Origin: Paenibacillus xylanivorans
GTDB lineage: Bacteria > Bacillota > Bacilli > Paenibacillales > Paenibacillaceae
DNA length: 63,330 nt
NCBI RefSeq assembly: GCF_001280595.1
Contig: NZ_LITU01000056.1
Coordinates: forward strand, 17,742-81,071
Reading direction: 5' to 3'
Part shown: one piece after another, positions 55,240 through 63,330 of the stretch
Layout of the letters: the number at the start of each line of letters is the position of its first letter
How positions within the stretch are numbered: position 1 is the stretch's first letter
Notes under the pieces: generated by a model
What the model was told of the DNA's origin: nothing
The model's input: the letters and a program-made list of their open reading frames with translations, nothing else
Database searches by the model: none
Made by a program: the position numbers and the translations under genes

Positions 55240-55285
55240 AAAGCCGGCCCCTCTTCAACACATCGAAGACAGCCGGCTCTTGCTC
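55240..55285 (-). terminator. Terminator of the usp gene
   Basis: Minus strand AGCCGGC/GCCGGCT stem with a long loop, then TTTCTTTTTT. It insulates the pur promoter from usp. Confidence 0.8.
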
Positions 55286-55312
55286 TTTCATGTGTATACA
55301 CACATTCTATAA

Positions 55313-55747
55313 TTATTTCACGATTAGTACTGGAACCTGTGCATGCTGCACCACGTTGTGACTGACGCTGCCCAAGACAAATTCCCGGATTCCACCAAGG
55401 CCGCGGCTACCAATAATGATGATGTCCGACCCGTTCTCTTTGGCGTAATCGAGAAGGACCTCGGCAGCAGCCCCCTGAATCAGATCCACGTTCGCTGTGA
55501 CGCCTGCAGCCTGAATCCGCTCTTTCGCCTCATCTGTCGTTTGCACCGCCAGATTATAGTAGTCATTATTCAAAGAAGGTGGCAATGGTGCCAATCCTTC
55601 CCCGATGAATACACGCGGAAAGTCAAAGGCATGAATAACATCCAGTACAGCGCCTGGAGAAACTTTGGCTAACTCAATCGCACGATCGAGTGCTTTATTT
55701 GAAGCTTTCGAACCATCATAAGCAACTAGTATTTTGGAGAATAACAT
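55313..55747 (-). CDS. Universal stress protein (UspA family)
   Basis: 144-aa nucleotide-binding alpha/beta protein. KILVAYDGSKASNKALDRA at the N-terminus and the ATP motif GSRGLGGIREFVLGSVSHNVV (G-x2-G-x9-GS) at the C-terminus predict an ATP-binding Usp. The RBS GGAAGGGAAGGGATTTAC precedes ATG 55747. Single gene; partners unknown. Confidence 0.93.
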   Translation of the reverse strand: MLFSKILVAYDGSKASNKALDRAIELAKVSPGAVLDVIHAFDFPRVFIGEGLAPLPPSLNNDYYNLAVQTTDEAKERIQAAGVTANVDLIQGAAAEVLLDYAKENGSDIIIIGSRGLGGIREFVLGSVSHNVVQHAQVPVLIVK

Positions 55748-55944
55748 GTAAATCCCTTCCCTTCCTTTATATGTAGAACATTCGAAGCCAGCTTCGGTCT
55801 AACATAAAATACAAGAGCCATGTAACTCCTTAAACGCACCAGGACCAAAACGAACCAATCATACGAAACATTTTACATAATCATAATAGCCCACATTCAC
55901 AATAAAACAGCAGATTAACATGAATTTATCCCGTTACCGCCACT

Positions 55945-56208
55945 TTATTGCAAAAAATAACCGTAGATTACCGCGTTCAGGAATAACAACAACGGGATGC
56001 CGATTGTGAAGCTGGGATGTTTTGTCTTGTGACGTTTACGATACATGGCGACCCAAACTCCCAACGCCCCTCCAATAAAGGCCAGCAGGAACAGCGTTCG
56101 TTCAGGTGTACGGTCTCGACGTCGCTGTGCGCGTTTCTTGTCATCTGACATCACCAGGTAACCAACTACATTAATAAATAAAAACCACAGTATCAATCCG
56201 GTTTGCAT
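55945..56208 (-). CDS. DUF1294 membrane protein
   Basis: 87 aa. Two or three hydrophobic helices (LILWFLFINVVGYLVM, LFLLAFIGGALGVWVAMY, FTIGIPLLLFLNAVIYGYF) around a basic loop (DDKKRAQRRRDRTPE) and the RKRHKTKHPSF segment match DUF1294. Unknown function; no nucleic-acid domain is fused as in some relatives. Confidence 0.87.
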   Translation of the reverse strand: MQTGLILWFLFINVVGYLVMSDDKKRAQRRRDRTPERTLFLLAFIGGALGVWVAMYRKRHKTKHPSFTIGIPLLLFLNAVIYGYFLQ

Positions 56209-56338
56209 AAATTTCTAGCGGTCCCCCTATCCCGGGACATCTCCCTATATCTCCATTATAGACCTCCAAAGAGACATGTTCAACGCATGGATAGGGACCG
56301 CGTATCATTTCAGAAGGAAAGAAACACTCTTCCTGAAC

Positions 56339-56476
56339 CTAGGACTCCTGTTTTGGAATACCGTTCAGATTGGGTGCTCTTTTGGCTGCTTTCTCCGGGC
56401 GTACAGCGATATGCTCTTCCCGGATGCTATCATTGTTTTGCTGGTTGTGAATTTTCTCTGGCTTGTTATGCGGCAT
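56339..56476 (-). CDS. Small hydrophilic ORF (45 aa) with strong RBS
   Basis: ATG 56476 lies behind TAGGAGGTGATACGCAG, one of the best Shine-Dalgarno sites in the window, and opens a 45-codon frame ending TAG 56339. The product is MPHNKPEKIHNQQNN... ending LNGIPKQES: very hydrophilic, N/Q/K/E-rich, without hydrophobic stretch or Cys. Small spore or stress proteins look like this, but I do not recognise the family. No other gene fits the 415-bp space between DUF1294 and topB. Confidence 0.6.
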   Translation of the reverse strand: MPHNKPEKIHNQQNNDSIREEHIAVRPEKAAKRAPNLNGIPKQES

Positions 56477-56623
56477 CTGCGTATCACCTCCTAGGCTTAC
56501 GTTGCCTGAAAAAGGAGGTTCTTATACGGCACATCGTTCCTGAACAGGCAATTCACATTCTGGGGACTTGCCACATGCAGCGGGTTAATCTATTGGATCT
56601 CTTCACTTAAAATTAAGAGCCAT

Positions 56624-58753
56624 CTATTCCCCTTTTTTCTCCATGGCCGCCTTCAGCAGATCTCCCAGGTTGGAGCCGATCGATTCCTGTTTGGCATACT
56701 GTTTGACCAGCTTTTGCTGATCACGTTTGTTCACATGCTGTTTGTCTTTATCCAACGTTTCCGTGATGCCGCAAGGCAGACATTGCACGTATAAACCAGC
56801 TTTACCCTCTTTGATTTCCATCTTTTTGTGACACTGCGCGCAGCGACGGTTGGACAGTCTTTTCTCTGCCGAACGACGATATCCACAATCCTCTGTAGGA
56901 CACACAAGAAATTTGCCGCGTTTGCCCTTTTTCTCCAGCAACCTGGCATTACAATCCGGACAGTGACTATTGGATACATTATGCGGCTTGTACTCGGCTT
57001 TACTGCCTTTTACGGTGGATACAAGCTCTTTCGCCATCGAACGAATGCTATCCAGGAAAGGCTCAGGTTTCCCTTGTCCACGGGCGATCCGTTCCAGTTC
57101 AGCTTCCCAGCGGGCTGTTAATTCAGGTGAACGGAGCTGTGGAGCCGCCAATTCAATCAGCTGTTTTCCTTTTCCCGTAGGATGCATGCTGTTGCCTTGA
57201 CGATCGATGGTGTCGGAACTGACCAGCTTCTCAATAATATCCGCGCGAGTAGCCGGAGTGCCCAATCCATGCTTCTCCATTTGGGAAAGCAAAGCTGCTT
57301 CGGTGTACCGTTTGGGCGGCATCGTCCGTCCACTTTTAATATGACAACGTTGAATCGTCACGGACTGTCCTTGCAGCACGTCTGGCAAAAGCGCACGTTC
57401 ATGGTCTGATGAATCGTCAGTACGTTCATCATCGTCATCGCTGTAATCTCCGCCGTACACCTCGCGCCATCCACTTTCTTTTACCGTTGTACCTTTGACA
57501 TGAAAAGAATCATTTCCGACCTGAACGGTAATCGCGACAGAATCGTACTTCGCTGCTGGATAGAACAAGCTGATAAAACGACGTACGATGAGATCGTACA
57601 GCTTGCGTTCCTCTGGATTCAACTGATTGAGGAGAACCGTCTGTTCTGTTGGAATGATTGCGTGGTGATCGGTCACTTTGCTGTCATCCACGATACGTTT
57701 GGTAATATTCAGATTTTTACGCAACAACGGACGAGCGAGAGACGCATAGGGACCAATCGCTACACTATCCAGTCGTTCTTTCAGCGTTCCTGTCATATCT
57801 GAGGTCAGGTAGCGACTGTCTGTACGTGGGTACGTTACCAGCTTGTGCTGCTCATACAGGCGTTGCAGAACATTGGAAGTTTGCTTCGCAGAGAAACCGT
57901 ATTTTCGGTTGGCATCCCGTTGTAATTCCGTCAGGTCATAAGCCAGCGGATGCGGCTCAACCTTTTCACTTTTTTTCACTTGGGCAATCGTACCCTTGCG
58001 ACCATCGATCCGTTTCATCAATGCTTGTGTCTCTTGGGGATCGAAGATGCGTGAATCACCGCCTGCCGCCCGCCATACCGCCTGAAAACCTCCCAAATCG
58101 GCCGTTAACGTCTCATACTCCTGCGAGCGGAAACCGTTAATCTCATTTTCCCTGTCCATAATCATGCCGAGTGTAGGGGTCTGTACCCGTCCAGCTGACA
58201 ATTGCGCATTAAATCTAACCGTCAGTGCTCTAGTTACGTTAAGTCCGATCATCCAATCCGCTTCTGCCCGGCAACGGGCTGATTCATAAAGACGATCAAA
58301 TTGACTGCCTGGCTTCAACGCTGCAAACCCATCCTTGATTGCCTTGTCTGTTTGGGATGAAATCCAGAGCCGTTTGAAAGGTTTCTTCCACTGGGCCATC
58401 TGCATAATCCAGCGTGCCAGTAGCTCTCCTTCTCGCGCCGCATCCGTAGCAATAACCAGTTCACCAACATCCTGACGTTTCATCAGCTGCTGTACCGCTT
58501 TGTATTGATGGTTTGTCTCTTTGAGCACCTTCAGCTTGGTACGCTCCGGCAGAATCGGCAGATCCTCCAAACTCCACGTTGCATACTTTTTGTCATAATC
58601 CTCCGGCTCAGCCAACCCAACAAGATGTCCAAGCGCCCAGGTCACGATGTACTTCGGACCTTCCATATAACTTTTATGTTTATCACGCGCACCCATGACT
58701 CTGGCAATTTCGCGTGCCACAGATGGTTTTTCTGCGAGTACCAATGTTTTCAC
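56624..58753 (-). CDS. topB: DNA topoisomerase III
   Basis: 709 aa type IA topoisomerase. The Toprim domain starts TLVLAEKPSVAREIARVMG and ends with VIATDAAREGELLARWI; the active-site tyrosine is in LVTYPRTDSRYLTSDM; RCRAEADWMIGLNVTRALT and the SAGRVQTPTLGM segment follow family order. Two C-terminal zinc-ribbon cysteine sets (CPDCNARL...CPTEDCGY; CAQCHKKM) and a basic tail close it. GTG 58753 follows AAAGGAAGATATGGA; the frame to 58816 adds a non-conserved extension. Confidence 0.94.
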   Translation of the reverse strand: MKTLVLAEKPSVAREIARVMGARDKHKSYMEGPKYIVTWALGHLVGLAEPEDYDKKYATWSLEDLPILPERTKLKVLKETNHQYKAVQQLMKRQDVGELVIATDAAREGELLARWIMQMAQWKKPFKRLWISSQTDKAIKDGFAALKPGSQFDRLYESARCRAEADWMIGLNVTRALTVRFNAQLSAGRVQTPTLGMIMDRENEINGFRSQEYETLTADLGGFQAVWRAAGGDSRIFDPQETQALMKRIDGRKGTIAQVKKSEKVEPHPLAYDLTELQRDANRKYGFSAKQTSNVLQRLYEQHKLVTYPRTDSRYLTSDMTGTLKERLDSVAIGPYASLARPLLRKNLNITKRIVDDSKVTDHHAIIPTEQTVLLNQLNPEERKLYDLIVRRFISLFYPAAKYDSVAITVQVGNDSFHVKGTTVKESGWREVYGGDYSDDDDERTDDSSDHERALLPDVLQGQSVTIQRCHIKSGRTMPPKRYTEAALLSQMEKHGLGTPATRADIIEKLVSSDTIDRQGNSMHPTGKGKQLIELAAPQLRSPELTARWEAELERIARGQGKPEPFLDSIRSMAKELVSTVKGSKAEYKPHNVSNSHCPDCNARLLEKKGKRGKFLVCPTEDCGYRRSAEKRLSNRRCAQCHKKMEIKEGKAGLYVQCLPCGITETLDKDKQHVNKRDQQKLVKQYAKQESIGSNLGDLLKAAMEKKGE

Positions 58754-59139
58754 TCCATATCTTCCTTTCTTAATGAAACCCACGACTCTCTTGCTTCTAT
58801 CGTTGATTATGATCATTCTTCTACTTCTATCCTTTTATTATATCATTTCATGGTATTGGTTTGCTTTGGCTTCCCAAAAACGATTTGTTTCTTGAAATAA
58901 TACTTAACCACCAATTATAATGTCAGATTACTTAACACAATTTCCTTCGACAATTTTCTTCCGCGCATGGAATGAGGAGCATCTGGAAGTATGTATAGCG
59001 TACATATAGGATGTATACGTTTTTTTGGATATATATGAACGTTGTAAGAATACCTTACATGTTATTAAAATGTGACAAAAGCATATATATCAGTTTCGCT
59101 AACACACATCATTGGGACACGGGAAGGGAGCGTGGATGC

Positions 59140-61074
59140 ATGACTTATCATGGATCTGTATTGAAAAAGAGTGGGGCATTGTTGCTGGCAGGAGCTGTTA
59201 TTGCCACAACATGGGGAGAAACTGTACCATTGGCGTCGGCCGCAACGGCAACGCCTTCGAGCAAAACTACGGTTGCAACCGTATCAGCTGGTAAGGCTCC
59301 TGTCACTGCAACGGCATTTGTTCAAGCCATGGAAGAAGCCGCTACACTTGCAGGTGTTCCTTTTTCCATGGACAAGCTTTCCGGTACAACGGTGCAGCGT
59401 AAAGATGCTGCTTTAGCTTTGCAAACATGGCTGAAGCTGGAGTCCACTCCAGAATCGTTCAAGGATGTTCCAGATCAGGCGAGCTTTGCCGGTGCCGTTG
59501 GTGCTCTGAACACCGCCGGATTGATGAAAGGATACACGGACTCTCTCTTCCTTCCTAATGGTGTACTTACACAAAATGATGTCGCCATACTGAAAGACCG
59601 TATTTATAACTACATAAAACCATTTGTTCTGGAGGAAGCCACCATTACCGATCTCCAGGCTGCCATGACGCAAGGAAAACTAACATCCAAAGAACTCGTG
59701 CAGAAGTATCTGGATCGCATTGAAAAATACGATGATCAGGGTGTGAGTATTAATGCAGTCCTGACGCTGAACCCGGAAGCACTCAAAATCGCTGAAACTT
59801 TGGACGAAGAACGTGCAGCTCAAGGCCCCCGTGGACCTTTACATGGTATTCCGGTCTTGGTTAAAGACAACTTCGATACAAACGATATGCCTACAACCGC
59901 AGGCTGTATCTGTCTGAAGGATTCTGTTCCTGCTCATGATGCTGAGCAAGTGAAGAAGCTCAAAGCAGCCGGGGCCATTATTTTGGGCAAAACCAATCTG
60001 CATGAATTCGCGTTCGGCATTACCACCTCCAGCTCCCTGGGTGGACAAACACTCAATCCTTACGCACTGGATCATTACCCAGGCGGCTCAAGTGGTGGCA
60101 CAGGTGCTGCCATCGCCTCAAACTTTGCAGCTGCAGGCATGGGTACAGACACGGGCGGATCGATCCGCATCCCATCCAGCTTCAACAGCCTCGTGGGTAT
60201 TCGTCCAACGATCGGACTGTCCAGCCGTGAAGGGATTATCCCTCTCGCATTAACACAGGATGTCGGCGGCCCGATGGCTCGTACCGTGAGTGACGCTGCC
60301 ATCATGCTGGACGCTACAGCTGGCTACGACAAAAATGACGTGGCTACAGCTTATGCCGTAGGCAAAATCCCTTCAAGCTATACAGACTTCCTGGATATAA
60401 GCGGACTGAAGGGTGCACGGATCGGTGTGGCCACCGAGCTCATTCCAAGTACAAAAGCCGAGGAAAAAGCCGTCGCTGACGTAATTAACAACGCGGTAGA
60501 AGAACTCAAATCGTTGGGAGCCACGGCAGTTCCAATCAGCATTCCAAACCTGGCGGAAATCAATAAATATCCAAGCTTAAGTGGATACGAGTTCAAATTC
60601 CAACTGAACGACTATCTCGATTCTTTGGGAGAAGATGCGCCATATCACAGCCTGTCGGAGATTATCGCGTCCGGACAGTTCGACAAATCACAGGAACAAT
60701 CCATGAAGACGCGTGATGCAAGAGAAACACTGGAGACAACCGAGTACAAAGATATTGTACTGAAACGTACCCAAGTTACACGCGAGTCCCTGTTGAAGGT
60801 CATGGCAGACAACAACCTGGATGCCATCATCTACCCTACATCTACGCAAGCCGCTGGTGTCATTGGGGAGGGCCAAAACTCTGGTGGTAACAACCGACTT
60901 AGTCCGTTCTCCGGCTTTCCGGCTATCACAGTTCCTGCCGGTTTCACTACCGACGGTTTGCCTGTAGGCATGGAATTCCTGGGACGCGCCTTTGACGAAG
61001 GAACCCTGATCAAGCTGGCGTACAGCTACGAGCAAGGAACTCATCACCGCCAAGCTCCTAAGCTCACGCCGTAA
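59140..61074 (+). CDS. Secreted amidase (amidase signature) with SLH-like N-terminal segment
   Basis: 644 aa. A signal peptide (VLKKSGALLLAGAVIATTWGETVPLASA) is followed by one S-layer-homology-like stretch (about residues 55-150, FKDVPDQASFAGAVGALNTAGLMKGYTDSLFLPNGVLTQND). The catalytic domain carries the amidase signature: Lys in VLVKDNFDTND, Ser in GGSSGGTGAAIASNFA and the nucleophile Ser in GTDTGGSIRIPSSFN. GatA-type relatives are cytosolic; this one is exported. ATG 59140 is chosen behind AAGGGAGCGTGGATGC; the frame from 59011 has no RBS. Substrate unknown. Confidence 0.88.
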   Translation: MTYHGSVLKKSGALLLAGAVIATTWGETVPLASAATATPSSKTTVATVSAGKAPVTATAFVQAMEEAATLAGVPFSMDKLSGTTVQRKDAALALQTWLKLESTPESFKDVPDQASFAGAVGALNTAGLMKGYTDSLFLPNGVLTQNDVAILKDRIYNYIKPFVLEEATITDLQAAMTQGKLTSKELVQKYLDRIEKYDDQGVSINAVLTLNPEALKIAETLDEERAAQGPRGPLHGIPVLVKDNFDTNDMPTTAGCICLKDSVPAHDAEQVKKLKAAGAIILGKTNLHEFAFGITTSSSLGGQTLNPYALDHYPGGSSGGTGAAIASNFAAAGMGTDTGGSIRIPSSFNSLVGIRPTIGLSSREGIIPLALTQDVGGPMARTVSDAAIMLDATAGYDKNDVATAYAVGKIPSSYTDFLDISGLKGARIGVATELIPSTKAEEKAVADVINNAVEELKSLGATAVPISIPNLAEINKYPSLSGYEFKFQLNDYLDSLGEDAPYHSLSEIIASGQFDKSQEQSMKTRDARETLETTEYKDIVLKRTQVTRESLLKVMADNNLDAIIYPTSTQAAGVIGEGQNSGGNNRLSPFSGFPAITVPAGFTTDGLPVGMEFLGRAFDEGTLIKLAYSYEQGTHHRQAPKLTP

Positions 61075-61237
61075 ATCTTTAATAAGATTAATTAAAATTT
61101 TGATTACAATAACCTGACCTTGCTTATTGTAATCATAATCAATATCTAACTCTGTGCGGATTGTCAGGTATTCCTTGCCAAGCTAATCTCTTTCGAATTG
61201 CAACAGCTTATTGATAATCATCTGCTCACATTAAAAG

Positions 61238-61279
61238 TACACCCCTTTCATGAGTTCATGAAAAGGGTATACTTTTTGG
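61238..61279. terminator. Terminator between the amidase and fabH genes
   Basis: GTACACCCCTTTCATGA and TCATGAAAAGGGTATAC form a near-perfect stem followed by TTTTT on the plus strand and TTTTAATG on the minus strand. Confidence 0.75.
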
Positions 61280-61322
61280 GATGGTATCTCAATTCAAGAA
61301 GGATGGTTTTATATTCAAGCGT

Positions 61323-62318
61323 TTAATTGGTATCAGGTACGCTCCATCTCAGCACCAGACCAGCGTATGTCAGGCCGCCTCCAAAACCAAAAAGGGCTAC
61401 TTGATGCCCATTCTTTAATTTCCCTTCATCTACTGCAAGCTGTAAAGCAAGAGGAATGGAAGCCGCGGAGGTATTTCCCCGATACTCCACACTTGTTAAA
61501 GTGCGTTCCAACGGAATAGGGCCACGTTCACAAACCGCTTCAATCATTCTTAGATTTGCACTATGAGGAACAAACCAATCGATCTGCTCTGGTTTCATCT
61601 CTGCTTTGGCTATAAGCTTGCTCAACTGTTCCGGAATCGTTCTTACAGCCCATTTATAAATCTCTCTGCCATTCTGCACAAGGCATCCCTCACCCTGAAG
61701 AGGTACGCCATTCATCTCCGAAGATAGACCACTCTTATAGAGGTGAATACCTCCTTCTCCACTCGTACCTGAGATCGCTGCCATAAAATCGCCTTTCCCG
61801 GTAGCTCTTTCTACCAAAAACGCTCCTGCCCCGTCCCCAAACAACACACATGTCGTACGGTCTGTATAATCGGTAATCTTGGACAACGTTTCTGCTCCAA
61901 TAACCAACACTTTACGATACATTCCACTGGTCACCAGACTGTCGGCCAACTGCAATCCATAGGTAAAACCTGCACATGCCGCATTCAAATCAAGTACTCC
62001 AGTGTTTGGAATCTTGAGATTCGCCTGTACTCTGGATGCTGTGCTGGGAAATGAATATTCAGGTGTGCTGGTAGCAACCAAAATCATATCCACATCTTCC
62101 ACGCTAACATTATAACGACGCATCATATCTTTTACAGCCTTCGTAGCCAGATCAGATACAAACTGATCATCTGCTGCTATGCGCCGTTCTCTCATCCCTG
62201 TACGCTGTACAATCCATTCATCACTCGTGTCGACCAGCTTCTCCAAATCAGCATTACTTAATATTCGATCCGGTACATACGTACCCATTGCGGTAATGGT
62301 TGCCATTGATTGATTCAT
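61323..62318 (-). CDS. fabH: Beta-ketoacyl-ACP synthase III
   Basis: 331 aa. Starts fatty acid elongation by condensing an acyl-CoA with malonyl-ACP. Cys is in LDLNAACAGFTYGL, His in WFVPHSANLRMI, Asn in EYRGNTSAASIP, and FGDGAGAFLVE is present. ATG 62318 follows GAGGTGATTACCGGT. It stands alone rather than in a fab cluster, and has its own FapR box, so it is probably a second isozyme like B. subtilis FabHB (inference). Confidence 0.93.
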   Translation of the reverse strand: MNQSMATITAMGTYVPDRILSNADLEKLVDTSDEWIVQRTGMRERRIAADDQFVSDLATKAVKDMMRRYNVSVEDVDMILVATSTPEYSFPSTASRVQANLKIPNTGVLDLNAACAGFTYGLQLADSLVTSGMYRKVLVIGAETLSKITDYTDRTTCVLFGDGAGAFLVERATGKGDFMAAISGTSGEGGIHLYKSGLSSEMNGVPLQGEGCLVQNGREIYKWAVRTIPEQLSKLIAKAEMKPEQIDWFVPHSANLRMIEAVCERGPIPLERTLTSVEYRGNTSAASIPLALQLAVDEGKLKNGHQVALFGFGGGLTYAGLVLRWSVPDTN

Positions 62319-62347
62319 ACCGGTAATCACCTCGTTTGTTTTTTATC

Positions 62348-62381
62348 ATTATAGCACTAAGTATTAGTACTTGGTACTAAT
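62348..62381 (-). promoter_or_regulatory. FapR operator and extended -10 promoter of fabH
   Basis: ATTAGTACTTGGTACTAAT (62363-62381) is a perfect 8-3-8 palindrome of the FapR type (TTAGTACC...GGTACTAA). On the minus strand TGCTATAAT (TATAAT at 62348-62353) is an extended -10, with no good -35 because the operator occupies that space. Confidence 0.85.
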
Positions 62382-62612
62382 TTTAAAAAATATTTATTAT
62401 AATTCATTCGTCAGTTGTTTATTTTAAGTGATCTCTTCATCCTATTACCCAGAGTGATGCAAACTATCGCATGCATTTTTGATGAAGAAAGGTGGATATC
62501 TCCTGACTAACATGAAGAATGCCTTAATTAAATGCGTTTTCTATAGACAGTCCATTCCAAGAGGAGGAAAATAAACAAATCGCCCTACATTACTAAAGAA
62601 TAGAGATGATGT

Positions 62613-63173
62613 ATGCCCATGAAGAAAGAATTAAATATCCTTGCGATTTCCGGAAGTCTGCGTAATCATTCCTCCAATACGTTACTAATGCACGCCATGA
62701 TTAAGCTGGATCCTCCTAACCTTAAGTTTGAAGTATACGATGGATTAAACGATCTACCGCATTTTAACCCTGACCTCGATGTCGAGGAAGGTCCTTTGGC
62801 CGTGCAGAATTTCAGAGCCCAACTGAAGCATTCGGATGGAGTCATGATCTGCACGCCGGAGTATGGGAACGGGGTTCCTGGGGTCTTAAAAAATGCATTA
62901 GATTGGATTGTATCTTCTGGAGAATGGCTTAATAAACCCACCGTTGCCATCGCTGCTTCTCCAAGCCCCATGGGCGGTGACAAAGCCCACGCATCACTAT
63001 TACTGACGTTAAACATGATTAATGCCCAAGTCTTACATGAGGCCTCCCTAACCATTCCTCATATTACATTGAAGATGAATAAACAAGGAGTCATCATTGA
63101 TTCGGAGATCCAGCATGCATTGGAGAACTCCCTTTTAAGCCTAGAGGATGCGTGCAACCAAATGAATGAATAG
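62613..63173 (+). CDS. NAD(P)H-dependent FMN reductase family protein
   Basis: 186-aa flavodoxin-like reductase. ILAISGSLRNHSSNTLLMHAM binds the FMN phosphate and MICTPEYGNGVPGVLKNALDWI is the flavin-ring motif of the family; SPSPMGGDKAHASL follows. Such proteins reduce quinones, azo dyes or chromate with NADPH. The start is ATG 62613 or 62619; both have weak Shine-Dalgarno sites. It is divergent from fabH across about 290 bp without another gene. Confidence 0.87.
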   Translation: MPMKKELNILAISGSLRNHSSNTLLMHAMIKLDPPNLKFEVYDGLNDLPHFNPDLDVEEGPLAVQNFRAQLKHSDGVMICTPEYGNGVPGVLKNALDWIVSSGEWLNKPTVAIAASPSPMGGDKAHASLLLTLNMINAQVLHEASLTIPHITLKMNKQGVIIDSEIQHALENSLLSLEDACNQMNE

Positions 63174-63250
63174 ACAGAGGCTGCTTAACTAAACTGACTA
63201 TAGAGAAATACACAGCCTAAACAGATTGAACACAGTCACATAAATTGAAA

Positions 63251-63284
63251 TAAAAAAACAGCCCTGGTTATTCACCGGGCTGAT
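63251..63284 (-). terminator. Terminator of a gene beyond the right edge
   Basis: Minus strand CAGCCC...GGGCTG with an inner GG/CC extension, followed by seven T. No minus-strand frame ends nearby, so it should terminate a transcript entering from beyond 63330. Confidence 0.6.
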
Positions 63285-63330
63285 AGAGTTTATATTTAGT
63301 ATTAAACAAATAAAAACCACCACCGAATAA

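Noticed and set aside
56203..56610. 135-aa and 72-aa plus-strand frames
   Set aside because: Weak or no RBS; the minus-strand 45-aa ORF in the same place has a far better start signal.

Overview
The window looks like a chromosomal segment of a Paenibacillus-type Firmicute. Its gene families are typical of that group: a YqfQ/VrrA-family protein, a secreted copper-amine-oxidase-domain stalk protein and an amidase with an S-layer-like segment. Ribosome binding sites are strong AGGAGG types, and TTG and GTG starts are frequent. The backbone resembles the B. subtilis chromosome around the pur operon, yerB, yerC, dgkB and rlmD, here read mostly on the minus strand. I see no tRNA, rRNA, CRISPR array, prophage or insertion sequence.

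Layout: 1-6500 holds the end of a leucine-rich-repeat protein, rlmD, dgkB, a secreted NPP1/NLP protein, a DUF4395 membrane protein, and a ketopantoate-reductase-like gene divergent from a TetR regulator. 6541-12530 is a complete biotin operon (bioA-D-B-F-H-C) behind a BirA operator. 12660-22300 holds cbiX-yerC, yqfQ, an AlkC-like gene, corA flanked on both sides by DnaA-box clusters, a phosphate transporter with its DUF47 partner, a YerB lipoprotein, and a DoxX gene with an FNR-type site. 22386-34967 is a mixed region: extradiol dioxygenase, esterases, small orphans, an AraC regulator, a seven-repeat stalk protein, a secreted orphan, GNAT, ilvA and a Fur-controlled hydrolase. 35311-39679 holds mhqO-mhqD and two tandem CNNM/CBS proteins. 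40292-54751 is the twelve-gene purine operon purE-K-B-C-S-Q-L-F-M-N-H-D. It is preceded by a PurR operator, a sigma-A promoter and a guanine-type purine riboswitch. 55313-63330 holds a Usp protein, DUF1294, a small unlisted ORF, topB, a secreted amidase, a FapR-controlled fabH and an FMN reductase.

The biotin genes encode the BioC-BioH (malonyl-ACP methyl ester) route plus the four ring-assembly enzymes, so the operon can make biotin from malonyl-ACP with help from general fatty acid synthesis. The pur operon covers every step from PRPP to IMP except the GAR transformylase alternative PurT, and it is controlled both at initiation (PurR) and by the riboswitch.

The least explained structure is non-coding. 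(1) A family of four imperfect-palindrome repeats shares conserved TTTCGATCGCTGTT and AAAGGCGA flanks around diverged but still complementary stems; three copies sit inside the pur operon. (2) Two DnaA-box clusters flank corA. (3) Twin leaders of the CNNM/CBS paralogues place a 17-nt hairpin exactly between the Shine-Dalgarno and a TTG start. (4) The purF-purM spacer carries GC-rich hairpins with a ~73-bp direct repeat.
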